This document shows, piece by piece, positions 25,301 through 37,849 of a stretch of DNA of 64,000 nucleotides. A program made the translations under genes and the position numbers. The notes below the pieces were generated by a model. It was not told the DNA's origin. It worked only from the letters and a program-made list of their open reading frames with translations, and did not search any database. This DNA is from Symsagittifera roscoffensis (Eukaryota > Xenacoelomorpha > Acoela > Convolutidae). Every line of letters begins with the position of its first letter. The stretch's first letter is position 1. The stretch spans positions 53,232,750 through 53,296,749 of the forward strand of contig NC_087070.1 in assembly GCF_963678635.1 (NCBI RefSeq), in the 5' to 3' direction.

Positions 25301-27161
25301 GTGTTTCCACCATGCAGGGGCTCTAAAACTAGATCACATGGTTTTTGCACTGGTGGAATTCGTGCAACTGTAAGGCATGGTTGCATTTTATTTTAAATCT
25401 TCTGAGTCAAAAAATTATAAAACCATATAATTTTTCGTTTGAAAATCGAAAACTGAAAATTTTCAAAATAAAGTCACTCTTTTTCTGTCTACTTCCGCTT
25501 TCACTGATTTTTTTCCAATTTTCTGTTGGTTATATTCAAATACTGCGGCACTACAAATATGTATAGGATAAGTTAACCCAAAAAACACGACCGATCAAAG
25601 TTGTAGGCTATTCAATATTTTTTTAGAAAAAAGCTTCTAATAATAAAATATGGCAAACTGTGACAGAATTTGATTTTACTGTGATTCAACAAGAACATGG
25701 AAGAGAAAAACAGAAGAAATTATAAAATTATAAATTTTTCCAAAAAGCAATAACTTAAAAATTTTTTTTTGCAGCAAATTTTCACACATCAAAAAAAATA
25801 ATTGAAAAATTCTCATTAGTTTGTGTTTCCACGCTGCAGGGGCTCTAAAATTAGATCACATGGTTTAATACTGGTAGAAGTTGCGCAACTCTAATGCAAG
25901 CTCGCAATTTAGTTTAAAATTTTTGAGTAGAAAAATTATGAGACTATATATTTTTTCGTTTGAAAATCGAAAAATGAAAATTTTCAAAATAAAATTATTC
26001 TTTTTTTCTGTTTATTTTTGCATTCACTGACTTTTTTTCAACTCTCTGTAGACTATAACCAAATTTTACCGCACTGCAAGTATGTATAAGTTAACTCAAC
26101 GCAAAAAGTACGACCGATCAAAGTTTTAGGCTTTCAATATTTTTTTAGAAAAAGCTTCTATAATGAAATATGGCAAATATGGAAGAGAAAAACAGAAGAA
26201 ATTAAAATTAAAAAAATAACAGCAAATAAAATGTTTTTTGTTCGCAGCAATTTTTCACACATCAAAAATAAAACAATTGAAAAATTTTCATTAGTTTGTG
26301 TTTCCACTTTGCTCTAAAATTATATCACATGGTTTTACAGTGATGGAAGTTGCGCAACAATTTTAACGCGAGTTTTTTCTTACTCTCTGTAGACTATATA
26401 CAAATATTGCCGCACTGCAAGTATGTATAAGATAGTTTAACCCAAAACACGACTGATCAAAGTTTTACGCTGTTCAATATTTTTCTAGAAAAAAGCTTCT
26501 TATAATCAAATATGGCAAAATGTGAAAAAATTTGAATTTATTGTAATTCAACAAGATCATGGAAGAGAAAAACAGATGAAAATAAAATTAAAAAAAACAG
26601 CAAATAAAATGTTTTTTGTTCGCAGCAATTTTTCACACATCAAAAAAAAACAATTGAAAAATTTTCATTAGTTTGTGTTTTCACACTGTAAGGGCTCTAA
26701 AAATTGATCAAATAGTTTTACTCTGGTGGAAGTTGCGCAACTTTTTTGAAAGCTTGCTTTTTAATTTAAAAATGTTGAGTCAAAAAATTATAAGATCATA
26801 TATTTTTTTTCGTTTGAAAATCGAAAAAGGAAAGTTTTCAAAATAAAGTCACACTTTTTTTTGTTTAATTTTGCATTCACTGACTTTTTTCCGCACAAAT
26901 TTTGCCGCACTGCAAGTATGTATAATTTAACTTAACCCAAAAAACACGACCGATCAAAGTTTTAGGTTATTCAATACTTTTTTAGAAAAAAGCTTCTAAT
27001 AATGAAATACGGCAAAATGTGACAAAATTTGATTTTACTGTGATTCAACAAGACCATGAAAAAAAAAGAAATTATAACAAATTTTTTAAAAAACAATAAA
27101 TTAAAAAGTTTTTGTTCGCAGCGATTTTTCAAACATCAAAAAAAAATTGAAAAATTCTCAT
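22376..27161. repeat. 2,393-bp block duplicated in tandem
   Basis: Segments 22,376-24,768 and 24,769-27,161 match at a constant 2,393-bp offset. They include odd features such as the short deleted monomer and a monomer lacking its CTCTGTAGACTATATCC stretch near 24,490 and 26,885. I noticed essentially no substitutions between the two, so this is among the youngest events in the array or an assembly duplication. Confidence 0.92.
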
Positions 27162-29020
27162 TAGTTTGTGTTTCCATACTGCAGGGGCTCTAAAATTAAA
27201 ACACATGGTTTTACACTGGTGGAAGTTGCGCAACTCTAGTGCAAGCTCGCAGCTTATTTCAAAATTTTTGAGTCAAAACATTATGAGACCATATACTTTT
27301 TCGTTTGAAAATCGAAAAAAGAAAATTTTCAAAAAAAAATCACTCTTTTTTCTGTTTTTTTTTTGCATTCACAGACTTTTTTCCAACTCTCTGTAGACTA
27401 TAACCAAATATTGACGCACGACAAATATGTATAAGATAACTTAACCCAAAAAACACGAACGATCAAAGTTTTAGGCTATTCAATAATTTTTTAGAAAAAA
27501 GCTTCTAATAAAGAAATATGGCAAACTGTGACAAAATTTGATTTTAATGTGATTCAACAAGACCATGGAAGAGAAAAACAAAAGGAATTATAAAATTATA
27601 AAATTTTCCAAATAGCAATAACTTAAAAAGTTTTTTTTTGCAGCAAATTTTCACACATCAAAAAAAATTTGAAAAATTCTCATTAGTTTGTGTTTCCACG
27701 CTGCAGGGGCTCTAAAATTAAATCACATGGTTGTGCACTGGTGGAAATTGCGCAACTCTAATGCAAGTTCCCACTTGAATTTAAAATTTTTGAGTCAAAA
27801 AATTTTAAGATCATATATTTTTTCGTTTGAAAATCGAAAAATGAAAATTTTCAGAATAGAGTCATTTTTTTCTGTTTATTTTTGCATTCACTGACATTTT
27901 TCCAACTCTCTGTAGAATTTATCCCACTATTGCCGCACTCCAAATATGTTTAAGATAACTTAACCCAAAAAAACACGACCGATCAAAATTTTAGGCTGTT
28001 CAATATTTTTTTTTCGAGAAAAGCTTCTAATAATGAAATACGGCAAAATGTGACAAAACTTGATTTTACTGTGATTCAACAAGATCATGGAAGAGAAAAA
28101 CAGAAGAAATTATAACATTTTTTTAAAAAAACAATAAATTAAAAATAATTTTTTGTTCGCAGCGATTTTTCAAACATCAAAAAAAAAATTGAAAAATTCT
28201 CATTAGTTTGTGTTTCCATACTGCAGGGGCTCTAAAATTAAAACACATGGTTTTACACTGGTGGAAGTTGCGCAACTCTAGTGCAAGCTCGCAGCTTATT
28301 TCAAAATTTTTGAGTCAAAACATTATGAGACCATATACTTTTTCGTTTGAAAATCGAAAAAAGAAAATTTTCAAAAAAAAATCACTCTTTTTTCTGTTTT
28401 TTTTTTGCATTCACAGACTTTTTTCCAACTCTCTGTAGACTATAACCAAATATTGACGCACGACAAATATGTATAAGATAACTTAACCCAAAAAACACGA
28501 ACGATCAAAGTTTTAGGCTATTCAATAATTTTTTAGAAAAAAGCTTCTAATAAAGAAATATGGCAAACTGTGACAAAATTTGATTTTAATGTGATTCAAC
28601 AAGACCATGGAAGAGAAAAACAAAAGGAATTATAAAATTATAAAATTTTCCAAATAGCAATAACTTAAAAAGTTTTTTTTTGCAGCAAATTTTCACACAT
28701 CAAAAAAAAATTGAAAAATTCTCATTAGTTTGTGTTTCCACGCTGCAGGGGCTCTAAAATTAAATCACATGGTTGTGCACTGGTGGAAATTGCGCAACTC
28801 TAATGCAAGTTCCCACTTGAATTTAAAATTTTTCAGTCAAAAAATTTTAAGATCATATATTTTTTCGTTTGAAAATCGAAAAATGAAAATTTTCAGAATA
28901 GAGTCATTTTTTTCTGTTTATTTTTGCATTCACTGACATTTTTCCAACTCTCTGTAGAATTTATCCCACTATTGCCGCACTCCAAATATGTTTAAGATAA
29001 CTTAACCCAAAAAAACACGA
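27112..29020. repeat. 1,042-bp dimeric block, nearly two copies
   Basis: A two-monomer block starting near 27,112 recurs at an offset of 1,042 bp up to about 29,020, where the second copy diverges into a different monomer type. Both copies share TTGACGCACGACAAATATG and the GTTCCCACTTGAATTT variant. Confidence 0.88.
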
Positions 29021-29439
29021 CCGATCAAATTCTTAGGCTGTTCAAATTTTTTTTCGAAATAAAAAGCTTCTAAAAATGAGATATGGCAAACTGTGACAAA
29101 ATTTGATATTACTGTGGTACAACAAGATCATGGAAAAGAAAAACAGAAGCAATTATAACATTTTCTTTATTAAAACAAAAAATTAAAAATTTTAGTTTGC
29201 AGCATTTTTTCACCAAAACAATTGAAAAATTCTCATTAGCTTGTGTTTCCACACTGCAGGGGCACTGGTGAAAAATGCGCAACTCTAATGCAAGCTCGCG
29301 TTTTAATTTAAAATTTTTGAGTCAAAAAATTATAAGATCATATATTTTTTCGTTTGAAAGTCAAAAAATGAAAATTTTCAGAATAAAGTCATTTTTTTTC
29401 TGTTTGTTTTTGCTTTCACTGACTTTTTTTTCGACTCTC

Positions 29440-32400
29440 TGTAGACTATATCCAAATATTGCCGCACTGCAAGTATGTATAAGTTAACTTAACCCAAAAA
29501 AACAAGACCGATCAAAGTTTTAGGCTGTTCAATATTTTTTTTAGAAAAAAGCTTCTAATAATGAAATACGGCAAAATGTGACAAAACTTGATTTTACTGT
29601 GATTCAACAAGATCATGGAAGAGAAAAACAGAAGAAAATATAACATTTTTTCAAAAAAAAACAATAAATTAAAAAGTTTTTGTTTGCAGCAATTTTTCAT
29701 ACATCAAAAAAAAACAATTGAAAAATTTTCATTACTTTGTGTTTTTACATAACAAGGGCTCTAAAAACAGATCAACTGGTTTTACACTGGTGGAAGTTGC
29801 GCAACTCTTTTAAAAGCTCCCATTTTAATTTAAAATTTTTGAGTCAAAAATTTATAAGACCATATATTTTTTCGTTTGAAACTCAAAAAATGAAAGTTTT
29901 CAAAATAAAGTCATTCTTTTTTCTGTTTATATTTGCATTCACTGACTTTTTTCTAACTCTTTGTAGACTATATCCATATATTGCCGCACTGCAAATATGT
30001 ATAAGATAACTTAACCCAAAAAACACGACCGATCATAGTTTTAGGCTATTCAATTTTTTTTTTGAAAAAAGCTTCAAATAAGAAAATATGGCAAACTGTG
30101 ACAAAATTTGATTTTACTGTGATTCAAAAAGATCATGGAAGAGAGAAAAAAAGAAGTTATAAAATTATAACTTTTTCCAAAAAGCAATAACTTAAAAAGT
30201 TTTTTTTGCAGCAAAATTTCACACATCAAAAAAAAACAAATGAAAAATTCTCATTAGTTTGTGTTTCCACGCTGCAGGGGCTCTAAAATTAGATCACAAT
30301 GGTTTAACACTGGTAGAAGTTGCGCAACTCTAATGCAAGCTTGCAGTTTAATTTAAAATTTTTGAGTCAAAAAATTATGAGACTATATATTTTTTCGTTT
30401 GAAAATCGAAAATTGAAAATTTTGAAATTAAAACTATTCTTTTTTTCTGTTTATTTTTGCATTCACTGACTTTTTTTCAACTCTCTGTAGACTATAACCA
30501 AATTTTGCCGCACTGCAAGCATGTATAAGTTAACTTAACCCAAAAAAACACGACCGATCAAAATTTTAGGCTGTTCAATATTTTTTTTCGAGAAAAGCTT
30601 CTAATAATGAAATACGGCAAAATGTGACAAAACTTGATTTTACTGTGATTCAACAAGATCATGGAAGAGAAAAACAGAAGAAATTATAACATTTTTTTAA
30701 AAAAACAATAAATTAAAAATAATTTTTTGTTTGCAGCAATTTTTCACACATCAAAAAAAAATTAATGAAAATTCTCATTAGTTTGTGTTTCCACGCTGCA
30801 GGGACTCTAAAATTAAATCACATGGTTGTGCACTGGTGGAAATTGCACAAGTCTAATGCAAGCTCGCACTTAAATTTAAAATTTTTGAGTCAAAAAATTT
30901 TAAGATCATACTTTTTCGTTTGAAAATCGAAAAATGAAAATTTTCAGAATAGAGTCATTTTTTTCAGTTTATTTTTGCATTCACTGAAATTTGTCAACTC
31001 TCTGTAGAATTTATCCCACTATTGCCGCACTCCAAATATGTTTAAGATAATTTAACCCAAAAAAACACGACCGATCAAAATCTTAGGCTATTCAAATTTT
31101 TTTTAGAAAAAAGCTTCTAATAATGAAATATGGCAAACTGTGACAAAATTTGATATTACTGTGGTTCAACAAGACCATGGAAAAGAAAAACAGAAGCAAT
31201 TATAACATTTTCTTTAATAAACAAAAATTTAAAAATTTTAGTTTGCAGCAATTTTTCACAAAAACAATTGAAAAATTCTCATTAGCTTGTGTTTCCACAC
31301 TGCAGGGGCTCTAAAATTAAATCACATGGTTGTGCACTGGTGAAAAATGCGCAACTCTAATGCAAGCTTGCATTTAAATTTAAAACTTTTGAGTCAAAAA
31401 ATTATAAGATCATTTATTTTTTCGTTTGAAAGTCGAAAAATGAAAATTTTCAGAAAAAAGTCATTTTTTTTCTGTTTATTTTTGCTTTCACTGACTTTTT
31501 TCTGACTCTCTGTAGACTATATCCAAATATTGCCGCACTGCAAGTTTTTTAAGTTAACTTAACCCAAAAAAAACACGACCGATCAAAGTTTTAGGCTGTT
31601 CAATATTTTTTTTAGAAAAAAGCTTCTAATAATGAAATACGGCAAAATGTGACAAACTTCGATTTTACTGTGATTCAACAAGATCATGGAGGAGAAAAAA
31701 AGAAGAAGTTATAAAATTATAAGTTTTTCCAAAAAGCAATAACTTAAAATGTTTTTTTTTTTGCAGCAAATTTTCACACATCAAAAAAAAAATTGAAAAA
31801 TTCTCATTAGTTTGTGTTTCCACGCTGCAGGGGCTCTAAAATTAGATCACATGGTTTAATACTGGTAGAAGTTGCGCAACTCTAATGCAAGCTTGCAGTT
31901 TAATTTAAAATTTTTGAGTCAAAAAATTATGAGACTATATATTTTTTCGTTTGAAAATCGAAAATTGAAAATTTTGAAATTAAAACTATTCTTTTTTTCT
32001 GTTTATTTTTGCATTCACTGACTTTTTTTCAACTCTCTGTAGACTATAACCAAATTTTGCCGCACTGCAAGTATGTATAAGTTAACTTAACCCAAAAAAA
32101 CACGACCGATCAAAGTTTTAGGCTGTTCAATACTTTTTTTAGAAAAAAGCTTCTAATAATGAAAAACGGCAAAATGTGACAAACTTTGATTTTACTGTGA
32201 TTCAACAAGATCATGGAAGAGAAAAACAGAAGAAATTATAACATTTAAAAAAAAACAATAAATTTTAAAAAAAATTTTGTTTGCAGCAATTTTTCACACA
32301 TCAAAAAAAAATATTGAAAATTCTCATTAGTTTGTGTTTCCACGCTGCAGGGACTCTAAAATTAAATCACATGGTTGTGCACTGGTGGAAATTGCGCAAC

Positions 32401-35400
32401 TCTAATGCAAGCTCGCACTTAAATTTAAAACTTTTGAGTCAAAAAATTTTAAGATCATATATTTTTTCGTTTGAAAATCGAATAATGAAATTTTTCAGAA
32501 TAGAGTCATTTTTTTCTGTTTATTTTTGCATTCACTGAAATTTGTCAACTCTCTGTAGAATTTATCCCACTATTGCCGCACTCTAAATATGTTTAAGATA
32601 ATTTAATCCAAAAAAACACGACCGATCAAAATCTTAGGCTATTCAAATTTTTTTTTCGAAAAAAGCTTCTAATAATGAAATATGGCAAACTGTGACAAAA
32701 TTTGATATTACTGTGGTTCAACAAGACCATGGAAAAGAAAAACAGAAGCAATTATAACATTTTCTTTAATAAACAAAAATTTAAAAATTTTAGTTTGCAG
32801 CAATTTTTCACAAAATCAATTGAAAAATTCTCATTAGCTTGTGTTTCCACACTGCAGGGGCTCTAAAATTAAATCACATGGTTGTGCACTGGTGAAAAAT
32901 GCGCAACTCTAATGCAAGCTTGCATTTAAATTTAAAACTTTTGAGTCAAAAAAGTATAAGATCATTTATTTTTTCGTTTGAAAGTCGAAAAATGAAAATT
33001 TTCAGGAAATAGTCATTTTTTTTTTCATTTTATTTTTGCTTTCACTGACTTTTTTCCGACTCTCTGTAGACTATATCCAAATATTGCCGCACTGCAAGTT
33101 TTTTTAAGTAAACTTAACCCAAAAAAACACGACCGATCAAAGTTTTAGGCTGTTCAATATTTTTTTTAGAAAAAAGCTTCTAATAATGAAATACGGCAAA
33201 ATGTGACAAAACTTGATTTTACTGTGATTCAACAAGATCATGGAAGAGAAAAACAGAAGAAAATATAACATTAAAAAGTTTTTGTTTGCAGCAACTTTTG
33301 ACCCACATCAAAAAAAACAATTGAAAAATTTTCATTACTTTGTGTTTTCACATAACAAGGGCTCTAAAAACAGATCAACTGGTTTTACACTGGTGGAAGT
33401 TGCGCAACTCTTTTGAAAGCTCCCATTTTAATTTAAAATTTTTGAGTCAAAAAATTATAAGACCATATATTTTTTCGTTTGAAACTCAAAAAATGAAAGT
33501 TTTCAAAATAAAGTCATTCTTTTTTCTGTTTATATTTGCGTTCACTGACTTTTTTCTAATTCTTTGTAGACTATATCCATATATTGCCGCACTGCAAATA
33601 TGTATAAGATAACTTAACCCAAAAAACACGACCGATCATAGTTTTAGGCTATTCAATTTTTTTTTCGAAAAAAGCTTCAAATAAGAAAATATGGCAAACT
33701 GTGACAAAATTTGATTTTACTGTGATTCAAAAAGATCATGGAAGAGAAAAAAAGGAGAAGTTATAAAATTATAACTTTTTCCAAAAAGCAATAACTTAAA
33801 ATGTTTTTTTTTGCAGCAAATTTTCACACATCAAAAAAAAAAATTGAAAAATTCTCATTAGTTTGTGTTTCCACGCTGCAGGGGCTCTAAAATTAGATCA
33901 CATGGTTTAATACTGGTAGAAGTTGCGCAACTCTAATGCAAGCTTGCAGTTTAATTTAAAATTTTTGAGTCAAAAAATTATGAGACTATATATTTTTTCG
34001 TTTGAAAATCGAAAATTGAAAATTTTTAAATTAAAACTATTCTTTTTTTCTGTTTATTTTTGCATTCACTGACTTTTTTTCAACTCTCTGTAGACTATAA
34101 CCAAATTTTGCCGCACTGCAAGTATGTATAAGTTAACTTAACCCAAAAAAACACGACCGATCAAAATTTTAGGCTGTTCAATATTTTTTTTCGAAAAAAG
34201 CTTCTAATAATGAAATACGGCAAAATGTGACAAAACTTGATTTTACTGTGATTCAACAAGATCATGGAAGAGAAAAACAGAAGAAATTATAACATTTTTT
34301 TAAAAAAACAATAAATTAAAAATAATTTTTTGTTTGCAGCAATTTTTCACACATCAAAAAAAAATTAATGAAAATTCTCATTAGTTTGTGTTTCCACGCT
34401 GCAGGGACTCTAAAATTAAATCACATGGTTGTGCACTGGTGGAAATTGCACAACTCTAATGCAAGCTCGCACTTAAATTTAAAATTTTTGAGTCAAAAAA
34501 TTTTAAGATCATATTTTTTCGTTTGAAAATCGAAAAATGAAAATTTTCAGAATAGAGTCATTTTTTTCAGTTTATTTTTGCATTCACTGAAATTTGTCAA
34601 CTCTCTGTAGAATTTATCCCACTATTGCCGCACTCCAAATATGTTTAAGATAATTTAACCCAAAAAAACACGACCGATCAAAATCTTAGGCTATTCAAAT
34701 TTTTTTTTCGAAAAAAGCTTCTAATAATGAAATATGGCAAACTGTGACAAAATTTGATATTACTGTGGTTCAACAAGACCATGGATAAGAAAAACAGAAG
34801 CAATTATAACATTTTCTTTAATAAACAAAAATTTAAAAATTTTAGTTTGCAGCAATTTTTCACAAAAACAATTGAAAAATTCTCATTAGCTTGTGTTTCC
34901 ACACTGCAGGGGCTCTAAAATTAAATCACATGGTTGTGCACTGGTGAAAAATGCGCAACTCTAATGCAAGGTTGCATTTAAATTTAAAACTTTTGAGTCT
35001 AAAAATTATAAGACCATATATTTTTTCGTTTGAAAGTCGAAAAATGAAAATTTTCAGAAAAAAGTCATTTTTTTTCTGTTTATTTTTGCTTTCACTGACT
35101 TTTTTCTGACTCTCTGTAGACTATATCCAAATATTGCCGCACTGCAAGTTTTTTTAAGTTAACTTAACCCAAAAAAACACGACCGATCAAAGTTTTAGGC
35201 TGTTCAATATTTTTTTTAGAAAAAAGCTTCTAATAATGAAATACGGCAAAATGTGACAAACTTCGATTTTACTGTGATTCAACAAGATCATGGAGGAGAA
35301 AAAAAGAAGAAGTTATAAAATTATAAGTTTTTCCAAAAAGAAATAACTTAAAACGTTTTTTTTGCAGCAAATTTTCACACATCAAAAAAAAAACAATTGA

Positions 35401-35930
35401 AAAGTTCTCATTAGTTTGTGTTTCCACGCTGCAGGGGCTCTAAAATTAGATCACATGGTTTAACACTGGTAGAAGTTGCGCAACTCTAATGCAAGCTCGC
35501 AGTTTAATTTAAAATTTTTGAGTCAAAAAATTATGAGACTATATATTTTTTCGTTTGAAAATCGAAAATTGAAAATTTTTAAAATAAAATTATTCTTTTT
35601 TTCTGTTTATTTTTGCATTCACTGACTTTTTTTCAACTCTCTGTAGACTATAACCAAATTTTGCCGCACTGCAAGTTTTTTTAAGTTAACTTAACCCAAA
35701 AAAACACGACCGATCAAAGTTTTAGGCTGTTCAATACTTTTTTTAGAAAAAAGCTTCTAATAATGAAATACGGCAAAATGTGACAAACTTTGATTTTACT
35801 GTGATTCAACAAGCTCATGGAAGAGAAAAAAAGAAGAAGTTATAAAATTATAACTTTTTCCAAAAAGCAATAACTTAAAAAATTTTTTTTGCAGCAAATT
35901 TTCACACATCAAAAAAAAACAATTGAAAAA
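29440..35930. repeat. Higher-order repeat with monomer order D-A-B-C-A-B-C then D-A-B-C-A
   Basis: Four monomer types can be told apart by short diagnostics. D has CATAACAAGGGCTC (29,753; 33,355; 36,998). A has the TAATACTGGTAGAAG or TAACACTGGTAGAAG form (30,274; 31,827; 33,880; 35,428; 35,955; 36,477). B has CAGGGACTCTAAAATTAAAT (30,798; 32,347; 34,401). C has a shortened CACAAAAACAATTG segment and GGTGAAAAATGCGC (31,303; 32,854; 34,906). Their order gives a 3.6-kb block seen twice, with a nested 1.55-kb A-B-C triplet. Confidence 0.85.
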
Positions 35931-37497
35931 TTCTCATTAGTTTGTGTTTCCACGCTGCAGGGGCTCTAAAATTAGATCACATGGTTTAACACTGGTAGAA
36001 GTTGCGCAACTCTAATGCAAGCTCACAGTTTAATTTAAAAATTTTGAGTCAAAAAACTATGAGACTATATATTTTTTCGTTTGAAAATCGAAAATTGAAA
36101 ATTTTTAAAATAAAATTATTCTTTTTTTCTGTTTTTGCATTCACTGACTTTTTTTCAACTCTCTGTAGACTATAACCAAATTTTGCCGCACTGCAAGTTT
36201 TTTTAAGTTAACTTAACACAAAAAAACACTACCGATCAAAATTTTAGGCTGTTCAATATTTTTTTTAGAAAAAAGCTTCTAATAATGAAATACGGCAAAA
36301 TATGACAAAACTTGATTTTACTGAGATTCAACAAGATCATGGAAGAGAAAAACAGAAGAAATTATAACATTTTTTTAAAAAAACAATAAATTAAAAAAAA
36401 TTTTTTGTTTGCAGCAATTTTTCACACATCAAAAAAAAATTATTGAAAAATCTAATTAGTTTGTGTTTCCACGCTGCAGGGGCTCTAAAATTAGATCACA
36501 TGGCTTAACACTGGTAGAAGTTGCGCAACTCTAATGCAATTTCGCAGTTTAATTAAAAATTTTTGAGTCAAAAAATTATGAGACTATATATTTTTTCGTT
36601 TGAAAATCGAAAAATGAAAATTTTCAAAGAAAATTATTCTTTTTTTCTGTTTATTTTTGCATTCACTGACTTTTTTCAACTCTCTGTAGACTATAACCAA
36701 ATTTTGCCGCACTGCAAGTATGTATAAGTTAACTTAACCCAAAAAACACGACCGATCAAAGTTTTAGGCTGTTCAATATTTTTTTTAGAAAAAAGCTTCT
36801 AATAATGAAATACGGCAAAATATGACAAAACTTGATTTACTGTGATTCAACAAGATCATGGAAGAGAAAAACAGAAGACATTATAACATTTTTTAGAAAA
36901 AAACAATATATTAAAAAGTTTTTGTTTGCAGCAATTTTTCACACATCAAAAAAAAACAATTGAAAAATTTTCATTAGTTTGTGTTTTCACATAACAAGGG
37001 CTCTAAAAATAGATCAACTGGTTTTACACTGGTGGAAGTTGCGCATCTCTTTTGAAAGCTCGCATTTTGATTTAAAATTTTTAAGTCAAAAAATTATAAG
37101 ACCATATCTTTTTTTCGTTTCAAAATAGAAAATTGATAATTTTCAAAATGAAATCAGTCTCATTTCTGTTTATTTCTGCATTCACTGGCTTTTTTCCAAC
37201 TCTCTGTAGACTATATCCAAATATTGCAGCACTGAAAAGATGCATTAGATAACTTAACCCAAAAAACACGACCGATCAAAATTTTAGGATTCAATACTTT
37301 TTTAGAAAAAGCTTCTAATAATGAAATATGGCAAACTGTGACAGAATTTGATTTTACTGTGGTTCAACAAGACCATGGAAAAGAAAAACAGAAGAAATTA
37401 TAAGATTTAAAAAAAAAACAATAAATTAAACATTTTTGTTTGCAGCAATTTTTCACCGACAGCGGATTTAGAAAAATTTAAGGGTCGGTGGCAAAAA

Positions 37498-37674
37498 ATG
37501 GGTTTCTTGAAAGTTACCACAGAGCGTCTTTTGTGTCTGCCGGAGGTTGAATCCCTGAAGGGGAGACGTCCAAAATGGAGGAAGGCGACAAATGTTAATT
37601 CATACAGTCAAAAACGGACATCTTTCGACTGCTGTCGCGCAAAGTCCCAACATACCCATTTTGAGTCGAAATGA
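37498..37674 (+). CDS. Coding-like 58-codon open frame at the satellite edge; unknown product
   Basis: An ATG at 37,498 opens a 58-codon frame ending in TGA at 37,672-37,674. The frame is also open upstream to 37,411, so it crosses the end of the satellite. Base composition changes abruptly here to a balanced mix. The peptide is charged and soluble-looking (for example LLCLPEVESLKGRRPKW and FDCCRAKSQHTH) and unlike the F/K/N-rich peptides of the satellite. No domain is recognised. It may be a decayed exon of a host gene that the satellite has invaded or abutted. There is no second copy in the window, so coding ancestry rests on composition alone. Confidence 0.3.
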   Translation: MGFLKVTTERLLCLPEVESLKGRRPKWRKATNVNSYSQKRTSFDCCRAKSQHTHFESK

Positions 37675-37720
37675 TTGGAACATACCTTTTTTGGGTCGCA
37701 ATGGTTTCAACATACTTCCC
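37648..37720. repeat. Degenerate ~29-bp direct repeats
   Basis: CAACATACCCATTTTGAGTCG, GGAACATACCTTTTTTGGGTCG and CAACATACTTCCC follow each other at about 29-bp spacing, which looks like two and a half imperfect tandem units. They overlap the end of the open frame beginning at 37,498. Confidence 0.5.
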
Positions 37721-37731
37721 AACCTTCGCCA

Positions 37732-37843
37732 GGATACAAGCGCGTGGGCGGGCAATTAATTGAAAACATTACCCAAGCTTACACTATCAACGAGAGAGAA
37801 GCAGCTATAATGAAAACAGACACTAAATCATTTTTTAATTAAT
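37732..37843 (+). pseudogene. Diverged fragment of the GKRVG...NEREA coding-like family
   Basis: This stretch reads KRVGGQLIENITQAYTINER-like peptide and lines up with the fragments at about 41,530, 50,270 and 60,640, which read KRVGVHLFENINQFYTFNER. In about 72 aligned bases I count nine differences, eight of them amino-acid changing, so this segment shows no sign of protein-level constraint since divergence. The family is not recognised. It is a separate, older copy of one module of the large units to the right. Confidence 0.5.
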
Positions 37844-37849
37844 TTCAAA

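Larger units (their letters stand above)
1..37455. repeat. Satellite array, ~520-bp monomer, about 70 head-to-tail copies
   Basis: The same roughly 500-525 bp unit repeats from the first base to about 37,455, always in one orientation. In order, each monomer carries AAAAAAGCTTCTAATA, a NcoI-containing GACCATGGAAGAG box, a T-run ending in TTTGCAGCAATTTTTCACA, the box CACACTGCAGGGGCTCTAAAA, a TTTTTCGTTTGAAAATCGAAAAA hairpin, TTGCCGCACTGCAAGTATGT, and ACACGACCGATCAAAGTTTT. Example starts of the CTGCAGGGG box lie near 229, 751, 4,311, 8,459, 12,377, 16,478, 20,497, 25,313, 30,274, 34,401 and 36,998. Monomers differ by substitutions, A/T-run length changes and a few internal deletions (near 18,090, 22,040, 23,930, 24,490, 29,265). 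No family name is recognised. Most monomers keep one HindIII, one PstI and one NcoI site. Whether the array is centromeric cannot be told from sequence alone. Confidence 0.97.

Noticed and set aside
214-37060. Dozens of 60-147 codon open frames, such as the TTG-started MCFHTAGALKL type on the plus strand and MFFGLSYLIHICSAA type on the minus strand, as protein genes
   Set aside because: They recur once per satellite monomer on both strands, mostly lack an ATG, have low-complexity F/K/N-rich peptides and are cut at varying places by A/T-run length changes. The splice-bracketed version is kept only as a hypothesis.
1-37455. CRISPR array
   Set aside because: The repeat unit is ~520 bp with no short repeat/spacer alternation, and the sequence is eukaryotic in character.
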